Shown: positions 27,091-35,678, counted from the first letter of the stretch. The stretch: DNA of 44,366 nucleotides from an uncultured beta proteobacterium (GCA_903826775.1 CAIKFU010000078.1:1-44366); one strand, 5' to 3'. The notes: generated from the sequence alone by a model not told the origin. Numbers and translations are program-made.

Positions 27091-29773
27091 ACATTACCTC
27101 ACCCCTCTTTTTCAACCCAAATCAATTGCTGTATTTATCAATAATATTGATGATAAAGACAAGCAATTTCATAATGCAAAAGCGTTACATGAAGCCATAA
27201 GTGCTCATAAATTTAAAGGTGCGATAACTTATCTGGATATTCACGCCAAGGGCACCTTAGTGGAGTTGGGAAAATTGCAGGCTGATCTAGCAATCATTGC
27301 TTTGCCGCCCGAGGAAATTTTGGCCGCGCTGGATATGGCTGGGCGTATAAAATGCCGTGCTGCATTGGTAATTGGGAGCGGTGCCGATGCTAAGTCTGCT
27401 GCAGATATGCATCAATTAGCGCGCCATCATGGCATGCATTTGCTCGGACCTAATAGTTTGGGTTTTCAGCGCCCTCGAAGCGATTTAAATGCCAGCGTAA
27501 TTGGTGATTTGGCAATGCCTGGTCCATTGGCTCTCATATCCCAGTCTGGAGCATTGACTGCTTCAATATTGGATTGGGCAAAACAAAATCAGGTTGGATT
27601 TTCAAATGTAATCTCTTTGGGGCCGAATACCTCGGTTGATATTGCACAGGTGCTGGATTATCTGGCTTCAGATGCTCAGACTCATAGTATTGTTATTTAT
27701 CTTGAAGGCATTTCAAATGCTCGAGGGTTTATGAGCGCACTGAGGTCTGCGGCTCGTGCGAAACCGGTTGTTGTATTAAAAGCTGGTCGTAAAGCAGCCG
27801 GGAATCGAGCCGCTCAGACGCATAGTGGTGCGATTGTTGGAAGTGACGACGTATTTGATGCTGCCTTACGGCGTGCCGGAGCAGTTCGAGTTAGGTCTTT
27901 CGTTGAATTATTTTCAGCAGCCAAGTGTTTGGCATCTCGATATCGTCCAGTCGGCAATCGCCTGGCAATCATCACCAATGGGGGTGGTCCTGGGGTATTG
28001 GCTGCAGATTGGATTGCTCAAATTCATCTTCAACTTGGTAAGCTATCCCAAGATGCGGTTGATAAGTTAAAACCCCTTTTGGCACCGCTGGCATCTTTAA
28101 GTGACTTAATAGATTTGTCTGAGGAGGCAACTCCAGAACAGTATCAGGCTGCAATCGAAACTGCAAATAACGATAAAAACATTGATGGTTTATTGGTAAT
28201 TTATTCGCCAAAATTTGGTGTAGATGGACTAGCGATTGCTTGTGCAATTATTGAGACCAGATCCAATATTAGTAAACCTATTTTAAGTTGCTGGATGGGA
28301 GATTCAACAGTGGTTGGTGCTAGGGAGTTATTGGCTAACTCAGCTATACCAACTTTTCGAACGCCAGAGGCTGCGGTTGGTGCTTTTGGCAATATCGCGA
28401 GTTTTTATCAAAATCAGCAACTTTTGCAACAGACTCCGCCACCGCTTTCGACTCTAGCTCAGCCTGATGTTGAGGGTGCAAGATTGCTTATTGAAAACGT
28501 TCTTGCTGAACGTCGAAAAGTCTTAACCGAAATGGAGTCTAAGGCGTTATTGTCCGCATTTCACATTCCTGTAACGCAAACTATTTTGGCGCGTAGTGCA
28601 AACGATGCAATGATGATTGCAACACAATTGGGCTATCCCGTTGCCTTGAAAATTGATTCGCCAGACATAAGCCATAAATCAGACGTTGATGGAGTGGCTT
28701 TAAATGTAATGAATGCAGTGGGCGTGCGCGATGTTTATAACGGCATCATTCAATCGGTAGGTAAATTGGCACCAAAGGCACGTATCAATGGCGTGACGGT
28801 ACAAAGAATGGCCAGAAGCAAGCGAGGGCGAGAACTTTATATTGGGCTTGTTACTGATCAACCGTTTGGTCCAGTATTGGCATTTGGTGCTGGCGGGACG
28901 ATGATTGAATTGTTAGATGATCGTACTATGGAGTTGCCGCCACTAAACCAGTTTCTTGCTCACCGCATGATAGAGCGTTCGCGAGTTGCTGAAACGCTCA
29001 GTGAGTGGAGGGGCGCTACGGCTGTTGATATCAAGGCTTTAGAACATGTATTGTTGCGCGTTTCTGAAATGGCCTGCGAACTGCCTCAACTTCGTGAAAT
29101 GGATATCAATCCCATCATTGTTGATGAGTCAGGCGCAATAGCAGTAGATGCTCGAATTGTGATAGATAATTCGCTACAGCCAATAGAAGGTCAATCAAAG
29201 ATTTATAACCATTTGGCTATACTGCCTTACCCATTAAGGTATGAACAAGTTTGGCCTCTAAAGGGTGGCGGGGATTATGTGGTGAGACCAATTCATCCTG
29301 ATGACGCACAAATGCTGCAAGACTTGGTATCAAGCCTATCGCCGGAAAGTCGTTATTTTCGGTTTGTTGCCACCATTTCTGAATTACCACCAGCAATGCT
29401 TTCCCGTTTTACATTGATAGATTACGATCGAGAAATGGCGTTAGTTGCGGTAGTGAAGGAGAAAAAACCCAACGAGGCCGGTGAGGTTGTGGAGGTAGAT
29501 CGAATTGTTGGTGTTTCGAGATACATTACGAATCCAGACAGAGCAAGTTGCGAATTTTCTTTGTTGGTCGCAGATGACTTTAGTGGCAAGGGTTTGGGTT
29601 CACGCTTAATGTTGAGCATTATGGAGGTAGCTCGCGACAAAGGATTGACTGAAATTGATGGTTTGGTGTTAGCAAACAACCCAAGCATGCTCAAATTAAT
29701 GCGTGGACTTGGCTTCACTATTAAGGAATTTCCAGAAGATCCGGATTTTAAACTGGTAACCCATGCTCTTTAA
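27083..29773 (+). CDS. Pat-type protein: ADP-forming acyl-CoA ligase domains fused to a GNAT acetyltransferase
   Basis: From the ATG at 27083 (896 residues) this matches the Pat/YfiQ layout: a CoA-binding domain (about 8-130) with GPNSLG and ISQSGAL, succinyl-CoA-ligase-like domains to about 450, an ATP-grasp domain (about 485-700), and a C-terminal GNAT domain (about 731-893) with SCEFSLLV (likely catalytic Glu near 823) and VADDFSGKGLGSRLM for acetyl-CoA binding. Known Pat enzymes acetylate the active-site lysine of AMP-forming acyl-CoA synthetases and so switch them off. His247 in THSGAIVG occupies the position of the ADP-forming ligase catalytic His, so residual ligase activity is not excluded. 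A TTG at 27068 would add five residues. It stands alone behind an upstream ORF. Confidence 0.9.
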   Translation: MDKHYLTPLFQPKSIAVFINNIDDKDKQFHNAKALHEAISAHKFKGAITYLDIHAKGTLVELGKLQADLAIIALPPEEILAALDMAGRIKCRAALVIGSGADAKSAADMHQLARHHGMHLLGPNSLGFQRPRSDLNASVIGDLAMPGPLALISQSGALTASILDWAKQNQVGFSNVISLGPNTSVDIAQVLDYLASDAQTHSIVIYLEGISNARGFMSALRSAARAKPVVVLKAGRKAAGNRAAQTHSGAIVGSDDVFDAALRRAGAVRVRSFVELFSAAKCLASRYRPVGNRLAIITNGGGPGVLAADWIAQIHLQLGKLSQDAVDKLKPLLAPLASLSDLIDLSEEATPEQYQAAIETANNDKNIDGLLVIYSPKFGVDGLAIACAIIETRSNISKPILSCWMGDSTVVGARELLANSAIPTFRTPEAAVGAFGNIASFYQNQQLLQQTPPPLSTLAQPDVEGARLLIENVLAERRKVLTEMESKALLSAFHIPVTQTILARSANDAMMIATQLGYPVALKIDSPDISHKSDVDGVALNVMNAVGVRDVYNGIIQSVGKLAPKARINGVTVQRMARSKRGRELYIGLVTDQPFGPVLAFGAGGTMIELLDDRTMELPPLNQFLAHRMIERSRVAETLSEWRGATAVDIKALEHVLLRVSEMACELPQLREMDINPIIVDESGAIAVDARIVIDNSLQPIEGQSKIYNHLAILPYPLRYEQVWPLKGGGDYVVRPIHPDDAQMLQDLVSSLSPESRYFRFVATISELPPAMLSRFTLIDYDREMALVAVVKEKKPNEAGEVVEVDRIVGVSRYITNPDRASCEFSLLVADDFSGKGLGSRLMLSIMEVARDKGLTEIDGLVLANNPSMLKLMRGLGFTIKEFPEDPDFKLVTHAL

Positions 29774-29789
29774 AACATGCTTTAAAGAG
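29766..29789. terminator. Hairpin over the stop of the acetyltransferase gene
   Basis: A 9-bp perfect inverted repeat CTCTTTAAA / TTTAAAGAG (29766-29774 and 29781-29789, 6-nt loop) spans the stop codon of the upstream gene. It has no T-run on either strand and the stem is AT-rich, so it is a weak, possibly two-way, terminator or 3'-end stabiliser between convergent units. Confidence 0.4.
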
Positions 29790-29823
29790 TAATCCTGTCA
29801 AATTATGGGATTTAAGACAACGT

Positions 29824-29925
29824 TTATTCGTTCCCATCACCCTTTTTTTCTACAACAGCCTCATACAATCTTCCGGCAATAAAGCCGATAGTAAATGAGA
29901 CAAGTACAGTAAATAATGTTGTCAA
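29824..29925 (-). CDS. Candidate 33-residue single-span membrane protein
   Basis: The minus strand carries AAAGGAG at about 29932-29938 and, 5-7 nt on, a TTG at 29925 that opens 33 codons to a TAA at 29824. The peptide begins MTTLFTVLVSFTIGFIAG, one membrane span, followed by RLYEAVVEKK and a polar GDGNE end, the shape of many small bacterial inner-membrane proteins. The strong, well-placed Shine-Dalgarno is the main evidence; codon use looks like the neighbours. It lies between cysB and the convergent acetyltransferase gene and may be read from its own AT-rich promoter region. No family was recognised. Confidence 0.55.
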   Translation of the reverse strand: MTTLFTVLVSFTIGFIAGRLYEAVVEKKGDGNE

Positions 29926-30011
29926 TTTTCACTCCTTTGCCTAAGTAAGTGGCTAAACATCTTTAATTATTTGCATTAAATATAACTTAAATCTATTTTA
30001 TTGAGAAATTC

Positions 30012-30043
30012 TAATCATTTTCCCTGATTAGGGAAAATGATTA
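30012..30043. repeat. 14-bp perfect inverted repeat (hairpin)
   Basis: TAATCATTTTCCCT (30012-30025) and AGGGAAAATGATTA (30030-30043) are exact reverse complements with a GATT loop. On the minus strand it covers the end and stop of the small ORF behind cysB. No clean T-run follows on either strand, so it may be a processing or stability element, or a factor-aided terminator of the cysB transcript. Confidence 0.7.
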
Positions 30044-30131
30044 ATGCTCCAAAATGGAGAATGGCCATTAAGATGGCTTTTTGGACGCGAAAGTAAATAG
30101 GTCCAAACGTTGATTGTGCAAGGATCAACAT
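30015..30131 (-). CDS. Candidate 38-residue membrane peptide behind cysB
   Basis: Eleven bp after the cysB stop, an ATG at 30131 opens a 38-codon frame to TGA at 30015. The peptide starts MLILAQSTFGPIYFRVQK and continues with the hydrophobic AILMAILHFGALIIF before PNQGK, so one membrane span is plausible. The only ribosome-binding hint is a weak GGG. Its last codons and stop fall inside the 14-bp hairpin. It could be a real cistron co-transcribed with cysB or a chance frame; I lean slightly to chance. Confidence 0.3.
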   Translation of the reverse strand: MLILAQSTFGPIYFRVQKAILMAILHFGALIIFPNQGK

Positions 30132-30142
30132 GGGCCCAAATT

Positions 30143-31084
30143 TTAAATTTGATAGTTATCGGATTCGCCCAACATTGCTTGCTCGACAATTTTACGAGTT
30201 AAAGTTGGTGAAAAAAGCTCTATGAAGGTGTATACAAAAGAACGTAAGTAGGCACCCTGCTTAACTCCGAGATGGGTTATATTGTTGCCAAATAAATGAC
30301 CGGCGGGAATAATTCTCAAGTTTCGATCCCGTTCTTGATCAAATGCAACTCCCGCGACAATCCCAACCCCCATGCCAATTTCTACATAAGTTTTAATTAC
30401 GTCGGCATCAATCGCCTCTAAAATAATATCCGGCTGCAAGTTCCGTTGAGCAAAAGCAGCGTCAATTTTTGTTCTTCCGGCAAATGCCCTGTCGTAGGTA
30501 ATAATTGGGTATTTAATTAACTCTTCTAGGGAGAGGTTTTTCTGATTTAGAAGCGGATGACTTAGGGGTACGATTACAACGTGCTGCCATTGATAGCCAG
30601 GAAGAGCTAGAACTCCCGGAGTATTTGCAATCCCTTCAGTCGCAATGGCTATGTCTGCGCGATCATGCAATAGTGTCTCAGAGATTTGACCTGGGCTGCC
30701 TTGCTGAATACTGACATGCACTTTTGGAAATCGCTTGGTAAATTCACTCAACACCTTTGGTAGTGCGTAGCGTGCTTGGGTATGGGTTGTGGCGATTACA
30801 AAGTTTCCTTGGTCCTGACTTGCAAAATCCTTACCAACGCGTTTAAGTGTTTCCACTTCATCAAGAATTCGTTCGATTGAAATCAAAATTCGTTTACCCG
30901 GCTCCGTAAGCGATCGAATGCGCTTACCATGTCGGCGAAAAATTTCAACCCCCAGTTCGTCTTCCAGTTCAATAATTGCCTTAGAGACGCCTGGTTGTGA
31001 GGTAAATAAAGCCTTGGCTGCGGTAGTTAGATTGAAATTTTGCCTAACTGCTTCACGCACAAAACGGAATTGATGCAGGTTCAT
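30143..31084 (-). CDS. cysB: CysB-family LysR-type transcriptional regulator
   Basis: A 313-residue LysR-type regulator closely resembling CysB/Cbl. The N-terminal winged helix-turn-helix reads MNLHQFRFVREAVRQNFNLT and on through AAKALFTSQPGVSKAIIELEDELG (residues about 1-60). The effector domain contains TTHTQARYALP, the CysB-like sulfate/O-acetylserine pocket region, and later GMGVGIVAG. CysB activates sulfate assimilation genes with N-acetylserine as inducer. No sulfur assimilation genes are nearby here, so it acts at a distance. The promoter region has an inverted repeat suggesting autoregulation. Two small ORFs follow it on the same strand. Confidence 0.92.
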   Translation of the reverse strand: MNLHQFRFVREAVRQNFNLTTAAKALFTSQPGVSKAIIELEDELGVEIFRRHGKRIRSLTEPGKRILISIERILDEVETLKRVGKDFASQDQGNFVIATTHTQARYALPKVLSEFTKRFPKVHVSIQQGSPGQISETLLHDRADIAIATEGIANTPGVLALPGYQWQHVVIVPLSHPLLNQKNLSLEELIKYPIITYDRAFAGRTKIDAAFAQRNLQPDIILEAIDADVIKTYVEIGMGVGIVAGVAFDQERDRNLRIIPAGHLFGNNITHLGVKQGAYLRSFVYTFIELFSPTLTRKIVEQAMLGESDNYQI

Positions 31085-31094
31085 ATTTGTCCTA

Positions 31095-31161
31095 ATATCT
31101 AAAAAGATATAAAAAATTATTCTAAATTATTTTTAGATATAAAGAGCCATATTTTTGTAAA
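31095..31161 (-). promoter_or_regulatory. cysB promoter with inverted-repeat operator
   Basis: On the minus strand TTTACA (31161-31156) and TATCTA (31139-31134) are 16 bp apart. An 11-bp perfect inverted repeat, ATATCTAAAAA (31095-31105) and TTTTTAGATAT (31130-31140), overlaps the -10 and the leader. A third copy of the six-base word makes ATATCT-AAAA-AGATAT at 31095-31110. This is a likely binding site, possibly for CysB itself. Confidence 0.5.
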
Positions 31162-31193
31162 CTTTACTTTTGCCACAATTAGAGAGCGTAATG

Positions 31194-32348
31194 TTAAGCG
31201 CGAGATACCCATCGAAGACTGACCAAAGCTAGCAAAAAGTAGAGGAGTGGAGGGGTGATTGCAGTTAGCATTGGGGGCCAGGAACCCAATAGGCCAACAT
31301 TTGAAAAAAGTGAATTAAACAATTGAAAACTCATACCAAGCATGATTCCACCAAATACTTTGATGCCAACACTCCCTGCTCGAACTTTAAGGTATGCAAA
31401 TGGTAGTGCCAACGTAAGCATTACAAAGATGGTGAAGGGATAAACTACTTTTTTCCAAAAAGCAATTGAGTGCCGTTGAATATCTTGTTTATTTTCTTGT
31501 AAATGAGTAATGAATCTAGCCAAGCTGAGAATAGACATTTTTTCAGGGCTAATTAATAAGACACCCAAAATTTGAGGAGTTACTTCAGATTCAAGTGCCA
31601 AAGTTGGGTAGATAAATGTCTGGGCTGAATAAACGGGTGCCAAGGGATCAATTTGTTTGGTTTCTTTAAAGCGTGTTTCTGTGACATTATCCAGTTCCCA
31701 AGCTCCCGAATGATTAAAACGTCCAGAAATGGCTTGGCGAATCGAAAGTAGCCGGTAAGAATCATCGAATTCGTACATGCGAATATTGCGAATTTCATTA
31801 TCCTTCTCAATTTTCCCCACATTTACATAACGAACTCCCGGGCGTATTGGTCCGCTTCCGTCCGCGTCGCGAAGTCGATCCTTTAACCAAATTCCAGAAC
31901 GAAATTGGGCTTCAGTAGCTCCACCTAGGGCCCGCATTCGAATTTGTTCCGAAATGGATTCGGCATAAGGTCCTAGCCATTCACTCATGCCAATCGTGAG
32001 AATAATTAAGGGTAGTGAAATTTTGATTAGGGTTATTAATCCACGTCGAATATCTAAGCCAGCAATACGCAAAATAGTGAATTCAGATTGACTGGCAAGC
32101 ATTGCAAATACATAAATACTGCCAATGAGACCAGCTATTGGAATAATTTCGGCTATTCTGCTGGGCGCTTTTAGAAGGACATGCACTAAAGCAAGTAGCA
32201 AAGTATATTTTGCGTTCACAGATCCAAGTTCGCTGAGAATGTCAAAAAACAGAAATAGGGCAACCAGGGCAAAAAGAATAAACCCAAAAGCAGCATAAAT
32301 TTGCTTGGCTAAGTACCTTTCAAAAATGTATGGAAAGATCAATTTCAT
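31194..32348 (-). CDS. lptG: LPS export permease LptG
   Basis: LptG is one of the two permeases of the LptB2FG ABC transporter that extracts LPS from the inner membrane toward LptC/LptA. The 384-residue YjgP/YjgQ-family protein begins IFERYLAKQIYAAFGFILFALVALFLFFDILSELG-type sequence (residues 7-41), has the large periplasmic beta-jellyroll region in the middle (about 125-265) and three C-terminal membrane helices. The order lptF then lptG matches LptG, as does the early DxxxELG motif. Its ATG overlaps the lptF stop (ATGA), implying translational coupling. Confidence 0.93.
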   Translation of the reverse strand: MKLIFPYIFERYLAKQIYAAFGFILFALVALFLFFDILSELGSVNAKYTLLLALVHVLLKAPSRIAEIIPIAGLIGSIYVFAMLASQSEFTILRIAGLDIRRGLITLIKISLPLIILTIGMSEWLGPYAESISEQIRMRALGGATEAQFRSGIWLKDRLRDADGSGPIRPGVRYVNVGKIEKDNEIRNIRMYEFDDSYRLLSIRQAISGRFNHSGAWELDNVTETRFKETKQIDPLAPVYSAQTFIYPTLALESEVTPQILGVLLISPEKMSILSLARFITHLQENKQDIQRHSIAFWKKVVYPFTIFVMLTLALPFAYLKVRAGSVGIKVFGGIMLGMSFQLFNSLFSNVGLLGSWPPMLTAITPPLLYFLLALVSLRWVSRA

Positions 32349-33448
32349 TTTTTAGTCAAGAAAGCCGGTAATTGTCTTAGCCACCATTTGAGTGATGGAT
32401 TAATTCGGTTTCGGATGAGGGCTGTGGCGATAAGTAACGCAAGAAGATGAATGGGCCAGATGCCAATTACAAAATGCAATTTTCCTTGAGAGACAAAGTT
32501 TTGTGTGAGATTGAGAAGGTTGCTATAAATTAAATAGATGAGAACTGCGTAGAACATAGCTGTGTAGTTTCCTAGGCGTGGATTTACATACGCTAAAGGA
32601 ATGGCAATTAATACCAACCCAAGTGCCATTAGGGGTAAACCAAGTCGCCATAGTAATTCTCCCAAATTGGGATTCGTGGGATCTGTAATGAGTTCAGTAA
32701 CCGTTCGTTCTCTATCTCTGGCGGGGGGTTCCTTGACGTCCTTGCTGCGAATTTTTGTTTGATACTCATCAAATTCTATGATTCGGAAGTCTGGTTGTGT
32801 AGGCTGTCCCTCATAACGGCGCCCATGGTTCAGAATGATTGTTTTTTCACCATTTGCAGAGTTTTGAACAAATCCTACCGATGCTACGGCTATATTAAGT
32901 CGCTGATTTCTAGAGTCAGCCACAAAGATATTTTTTACTTCGCTTTTCTCCACATCCAGTTCTTCGATAAAAAATACCCGATCGGCTTTTGCAGATTCGC
33001 GAAATTGCCCAGGTGTAGCCATTGATACATCATCTCGCTGCTGAAATCGTTGGCTAATTAGTGTGGATTCACGATTAGCCCATGGCCAAACAATCAAGGC
33101 AAGTATTGCAATAATGATAATTAGTGGGGTTGCAAATTGAAGTATGGGGCGTATCAGGCTAACCACACTAAGCCCACTAGCAAACCAGACGATCATTTCG
33201 GAATCCTTGTACCAACGCACAAGGACAATTAAAACGGCGACAAATAGGGAAACCGTCAGGAGAACCGCCATATAACCTAAGGTCGCCAATGCTATTAATA
33301 CCAGAGCATCCTCGGGATTTACTGAGCCATTAGCGGCAAAACCCAAAATACGTATAACCAACGTGGTGATCATGATGGTTACGAGCACTAAAAAAACTCC
33401 TCCTGTAGTAAAACTGAGTTCACGACGGAGGGCTTGTTTAAAAATCAT
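32345..33448 (-). CDS. lptF: LPS export permease LptF
   Basis: A 367-residue YjgP/YjgQ permease, the LptF half of the LptB2FG complex. It starts MIFKQALRRELSFTTGGVFLVLV, as LptF proteins do, has membrane helices near 15-37, 55-80 and 100-122, a periplasmic domain (about 125-260) with DSRNQRLNIAVASVGFVQ, and a C-terminal group of three helices. It is first in the lptFG pair and diverges from pepA across 109 bp, the typical betaproteobacterial arrangement. The ATPase gene lptB is not in the window. Confidence 0.93.
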   Translation of the reverse strand: MIFKQALRRELSFTTGGVFLVLVTIMITTLVIRILGFAANGSVNPEDALVLIALATLGYMAVLLTVSLFVAVLIVLVRWYKDSEMIVWFASGLSVVSLIRPILQFATPLIIIIAILALIVWPWANRESTLISQRFQQRDDVSMATPGQFRESAKADRVFFIEELDVEKSEVKNIFVADSRNQRLNIAVASVGFVQNSANGEKTIILNHGRRYEGQPTQPDFRIIEFDEYQTKIRSKDVKEPPARDRERTVTELITDPTNPNLGELLWRLGLPLMALGLVLIAIPLAYVNPRLGNYTAMFYAVLIYLIYSNLLNLTQNFVSQGKLHFVIGIWPIHLLALLIATALIRNRINPSLKWWLRQLPAFLTKK

Positions 33449-33477
33449 GTTTTAGGTAATGCGCCTTGGTTGGTTTT

Positions 33478-33508
33478 TGTTGAGTCTAGAAAGGGGTTTT
33501 ATTGTCGG
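33478..33508 (+). promoter_or_regulatory. Candidate pepA promoter
   Basis: In the lptF/pepA divergent gap, TTGTTG and TATTGT lie 17 bp apart (about 33478-33506). A second possibility, TTGTCG with TAACTT also at about 17 bp, lies some 25 bp further on. Either would give a leader of normal length for pepA. Confidence 0.35.
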
Positions 33509-33557
33509 AGGATAATGGATAGATTAACTTAATTTCTTAAACTTATTGCAACGAACG

Positions 33558-35186
33558 ATGACAAACCAATTTAATACGAAGATTTTCCCAAAAGCAGACT
33601 TAAATAACCCAAAATTGATTCAATCGGGATTGGAATCCCTAACATCACAGCCAAGCGATTGCCTAGTGTTGGCATATTCCGCGATGGATTTGGCTAATTT
33701 TTCAGTAATAAATGCCTCCAAGGCAAATAAAAAGAAACCATCGGGTATTTTATGGGAACTTGATCAACTGCTTGGCGGTTCTGTTCAAAATGCCAAAACT
33801 TCAGGTGATTTAGACGGTAAGCAAGCCTCCATTTGTTTATTAAGGTCAGAAAGCAATTGGTTAAATCATGGGGTACAGGCAAAACGGGTGCTTTTAATAG
33901 GTTTGGGAGAGGTCGTTTTTGGGCAAACCGTTGCATTGAGCGTTTATGCAAAGATTATTCGCGTTGCTTTGAAATTCTTAAGTGGAGGAGCAATTAAGTC
34001 CGCAATGTGGTTTGTTCCAAGTTTTGTTTTAACTAGTGATAGCAGTGTTTTAACTGAGGAAATTCCTAAATTAGTGCGGTTAACGGCACAGATCGCGGGG
34101 GATCAGGCCTATCGCTTTGGTGTACGTCAGCCAACAATGAAATTTAAATTAAAAGAACTGGCCGATCCTTTTAAGCACTTGGTATTCGTTGGTAATGAGC
34201 GTTGCTCTAAGCCGTTAAACCTTGCGGTTGTGCAAAGTAACGCTCTCGTAGAGGGCATGAATCTTGCAAAGGATTTGGGTAATTTACCCCCAAATATTTG
34301 CACGCCTTCCTATTTGGCAAAAACTGCTATAAGTTTAGGAAAAAAATCTAGCCTCAAGATTGAGGTACTTGGTCAAAAGAAAATTGAGGCTCTGGGGATG
34401 GGCTCCTTTCTTTCTGTTGCAAAGGGATCCGATAAACCACCGCAATTCATCATTATTCGACATCAGGGTGGTAAAACAAATGAAGCGCCAATAGTTTTGG
34501 TTGGGAAGGGGATTACTTTTGATACAGGAGGTATCTCCCTCAAGCCAGGCGATTCAATGGACGAGATGAAATATGATATGTGTGGAGCGGCATCCGTTAT
34601 TGGTGCCCTCTATTCCATCGCCTTATTAGGATTAAAGAAAAATGTGATCGGCATCGTTCCAACTTGTGAAAATATGCCGTCGGGTGGCGCAACTAGGCCT
34701 GGCGATATTGTTAAAAGCATGTCAGGCCAAACCATTGAAATTTTAAATACCGATGCTGAAGGACGATTAATATTGTGCGATGCTTTAACCTATGTAGAGA
34801 GATTTAAGCCAAAGGTGGTTATAGATGTTGCAACTTTAACAGGGGCTTGCATTATTGCTCTGGGTCATGTTCACAGTGGTATATTTTCCGATGACGAAGA
34901 GCTAGTGAATGCCCTAACTCAGGCTGGAGAGCAGTCTTTAGATACGGTTTGGCGGCTTCCTTTGGATGCCGCATATCAAGAACAATTAAAGTCAAATTTT
35001 GCTGATATGGCTAACATCGGCGGACGTCCGGCCGGTAGTGTTACCGCTGCATGTTTTCTTGCTCGATTTACTGAAAAATATAATTGGGCTCATTTGGATA
35101 TTGCTGGAACAGCATGGAGGAGTGGTGCTGCCAAGGGTTCGACTGGAAGGCCGGTGCCGCTATTGTTTAATTTCTTAATTTCTTGA
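33558..35186 (+). CDS. pepA: Leucyl aminopeptidase (cytosol aminopeptidase) PepA
   Basis: An M17 dimetal aminopeptidase that removes N-terminal Leu and other residues from peptides in the cytosol; in E. coli it is also a DNA-binding protein. From the ATG at 33558 (542 residues, a little longer than the usual ~500) the catalytic domain shows VGKGITFDTGGISLKPG (Lys317 and Asp322 as metal ligands), MKYDMCGAA and the family signature NTDAEGRL (397-404, with Asp399 and Glu401). A TTG at 33546 would add four residues. It heads a plus-strand run with holC and lgt. Confidence 0.96.
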   Translation: MTNQFNTKIFPKADLNNPKLIQSGLESLTSQPSDCLVLAYSAMDLANFSVINASKANKKKPSGILWELDQLLGGSVQNAKTSGDLDGKQASICLLRSESNWLNHGVQAKRVLLIGLGEVVFGQTVALSVYAKIIRVALKFLSGGAIKSAMWFVPSFVLTSDSSVLTEEIPKLVRLTAQIAGDQAYRFGVRQPTMKFKLKELADPFKHLVFVGNERCSKPLNLAVVQSNALVEGMNLAKDLGNLPPNICTPSYLAKTAISLGKKSSLKIEVLGQKKIEALGMGSFLSVAKGSDKPPQFIIIRHQGGKTNEAPIVLVGKGITFDTGGISLKPGDSMDEMKYDMCGAASVIGALYSIALLGLKKNVIGIVPTCENMPSGGATRPGDIVKSMSGQTIEILNTDAEGRLILCDALTYVERFKPKVVIDVATLTGACIIALGHVHSGIFSDDEELVNALTQAGEQSLDTVWRLPLDAAYQEQLKSNFADMANIGGRPAGSVTAACFLARFTEKYNWAHLDIAGTAWRSGAAKGSTGRPVPLLFNFLIS

Positions 35187-35201
35187 GCATAAGTATTCCT
35201 A

Positions 35202-35657
35202 ATGGCTCGCATAGATTTTCATAGTAACGTAAATGATAAGCTTAGCTATGCGTGCCGTTTGGCTCGTAAAATTTGGAGCACAGTTATTTCTGGAGATCCG
35301 GTCCAACACATTGTTATGGTTGGCGAAAGACCCGATTTAAACAAATTAAATGAATTGCTTTGGAGTTTTAATAAGACTGATTTTTTACCCCATTGTTTTA
35401 TAGATGACGAGTTGGCTGCTGAAACACCAATTGTGCTTAGCGAGAACTTTTCTTTTGATGCTATTCCCCATGCCAATGTATTGATCCATTTGGGAAAGCG
35501 ATTTCCAGAAGATATACCTGTCTTGGTTGCACGTTTTCCTAGAATTATTGAATTGGTATCAACAAATGAAGAAGAGCGTTTAGCTGGCCGTGAGCGTTAT
35601 AAGCTGTATCGAGAATTAGGCCATGAACTGCACAATTTTGATCAATCCAAGAGTTAA
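35202..35657 (+). CDS. holC: DNA polymerase III chi subunit HolC
   Basis: HolC is the clamp-loader accessory subunit that links the replisome to single-strand binding protein. The 151-residue product resembles the family: an N-terminal CRLARKIWSTVISGDPVQHIVMVGE-type region (residues about 18-42), then LLWSFNKTDFLPHC and the acidic ELAAETPIVL. NVLIHLGKRFPED and the C-terminal ARFPRIIELVSTNEEERLAGRERYKLYRELGHEL complete it. It lies 15 bp after pepA, a conserved pairing in proteobacteria. The family is poorly conserved, but the synteny makes the call safe. Confidence 0.9.
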   Translation: MARIDFHSNVNDKLSYACRLARKIWSTVISGDPVQHIVMVGERPDLNKLNELLWSFNKTDFLPHCFIDDELAAETPIVLSENFSFDAIPHANVLIHLGKRFPEDIPVLVARFPRIIELVSTNEEERLAGRERYKLYRELGHELHNFDQSKS

Positions 35658-35678
35658 CCCAAGTTTTACGATAAGCCT

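Larger units (their letters stand above)
29774..30142. other. Structured gap between the acetyltransferase gene and cysB
   Basis: This 369-bp region has no long gene. It holds two small minus-strand ORFs (29824-29925 and 30015-30131), a 14-bp perfect hairpin (30012-30043), a weak plus-strand terminator-like GCCAT/ATGGC stem followed by TTTTT (30064-30082) and a 7-bp inverted repeat TTTGGAC / GTCCAAA (30080-30086 and 30101-30107). The density of inverted repeats is far above that of other gaps in the window. Confidence 0.6.
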
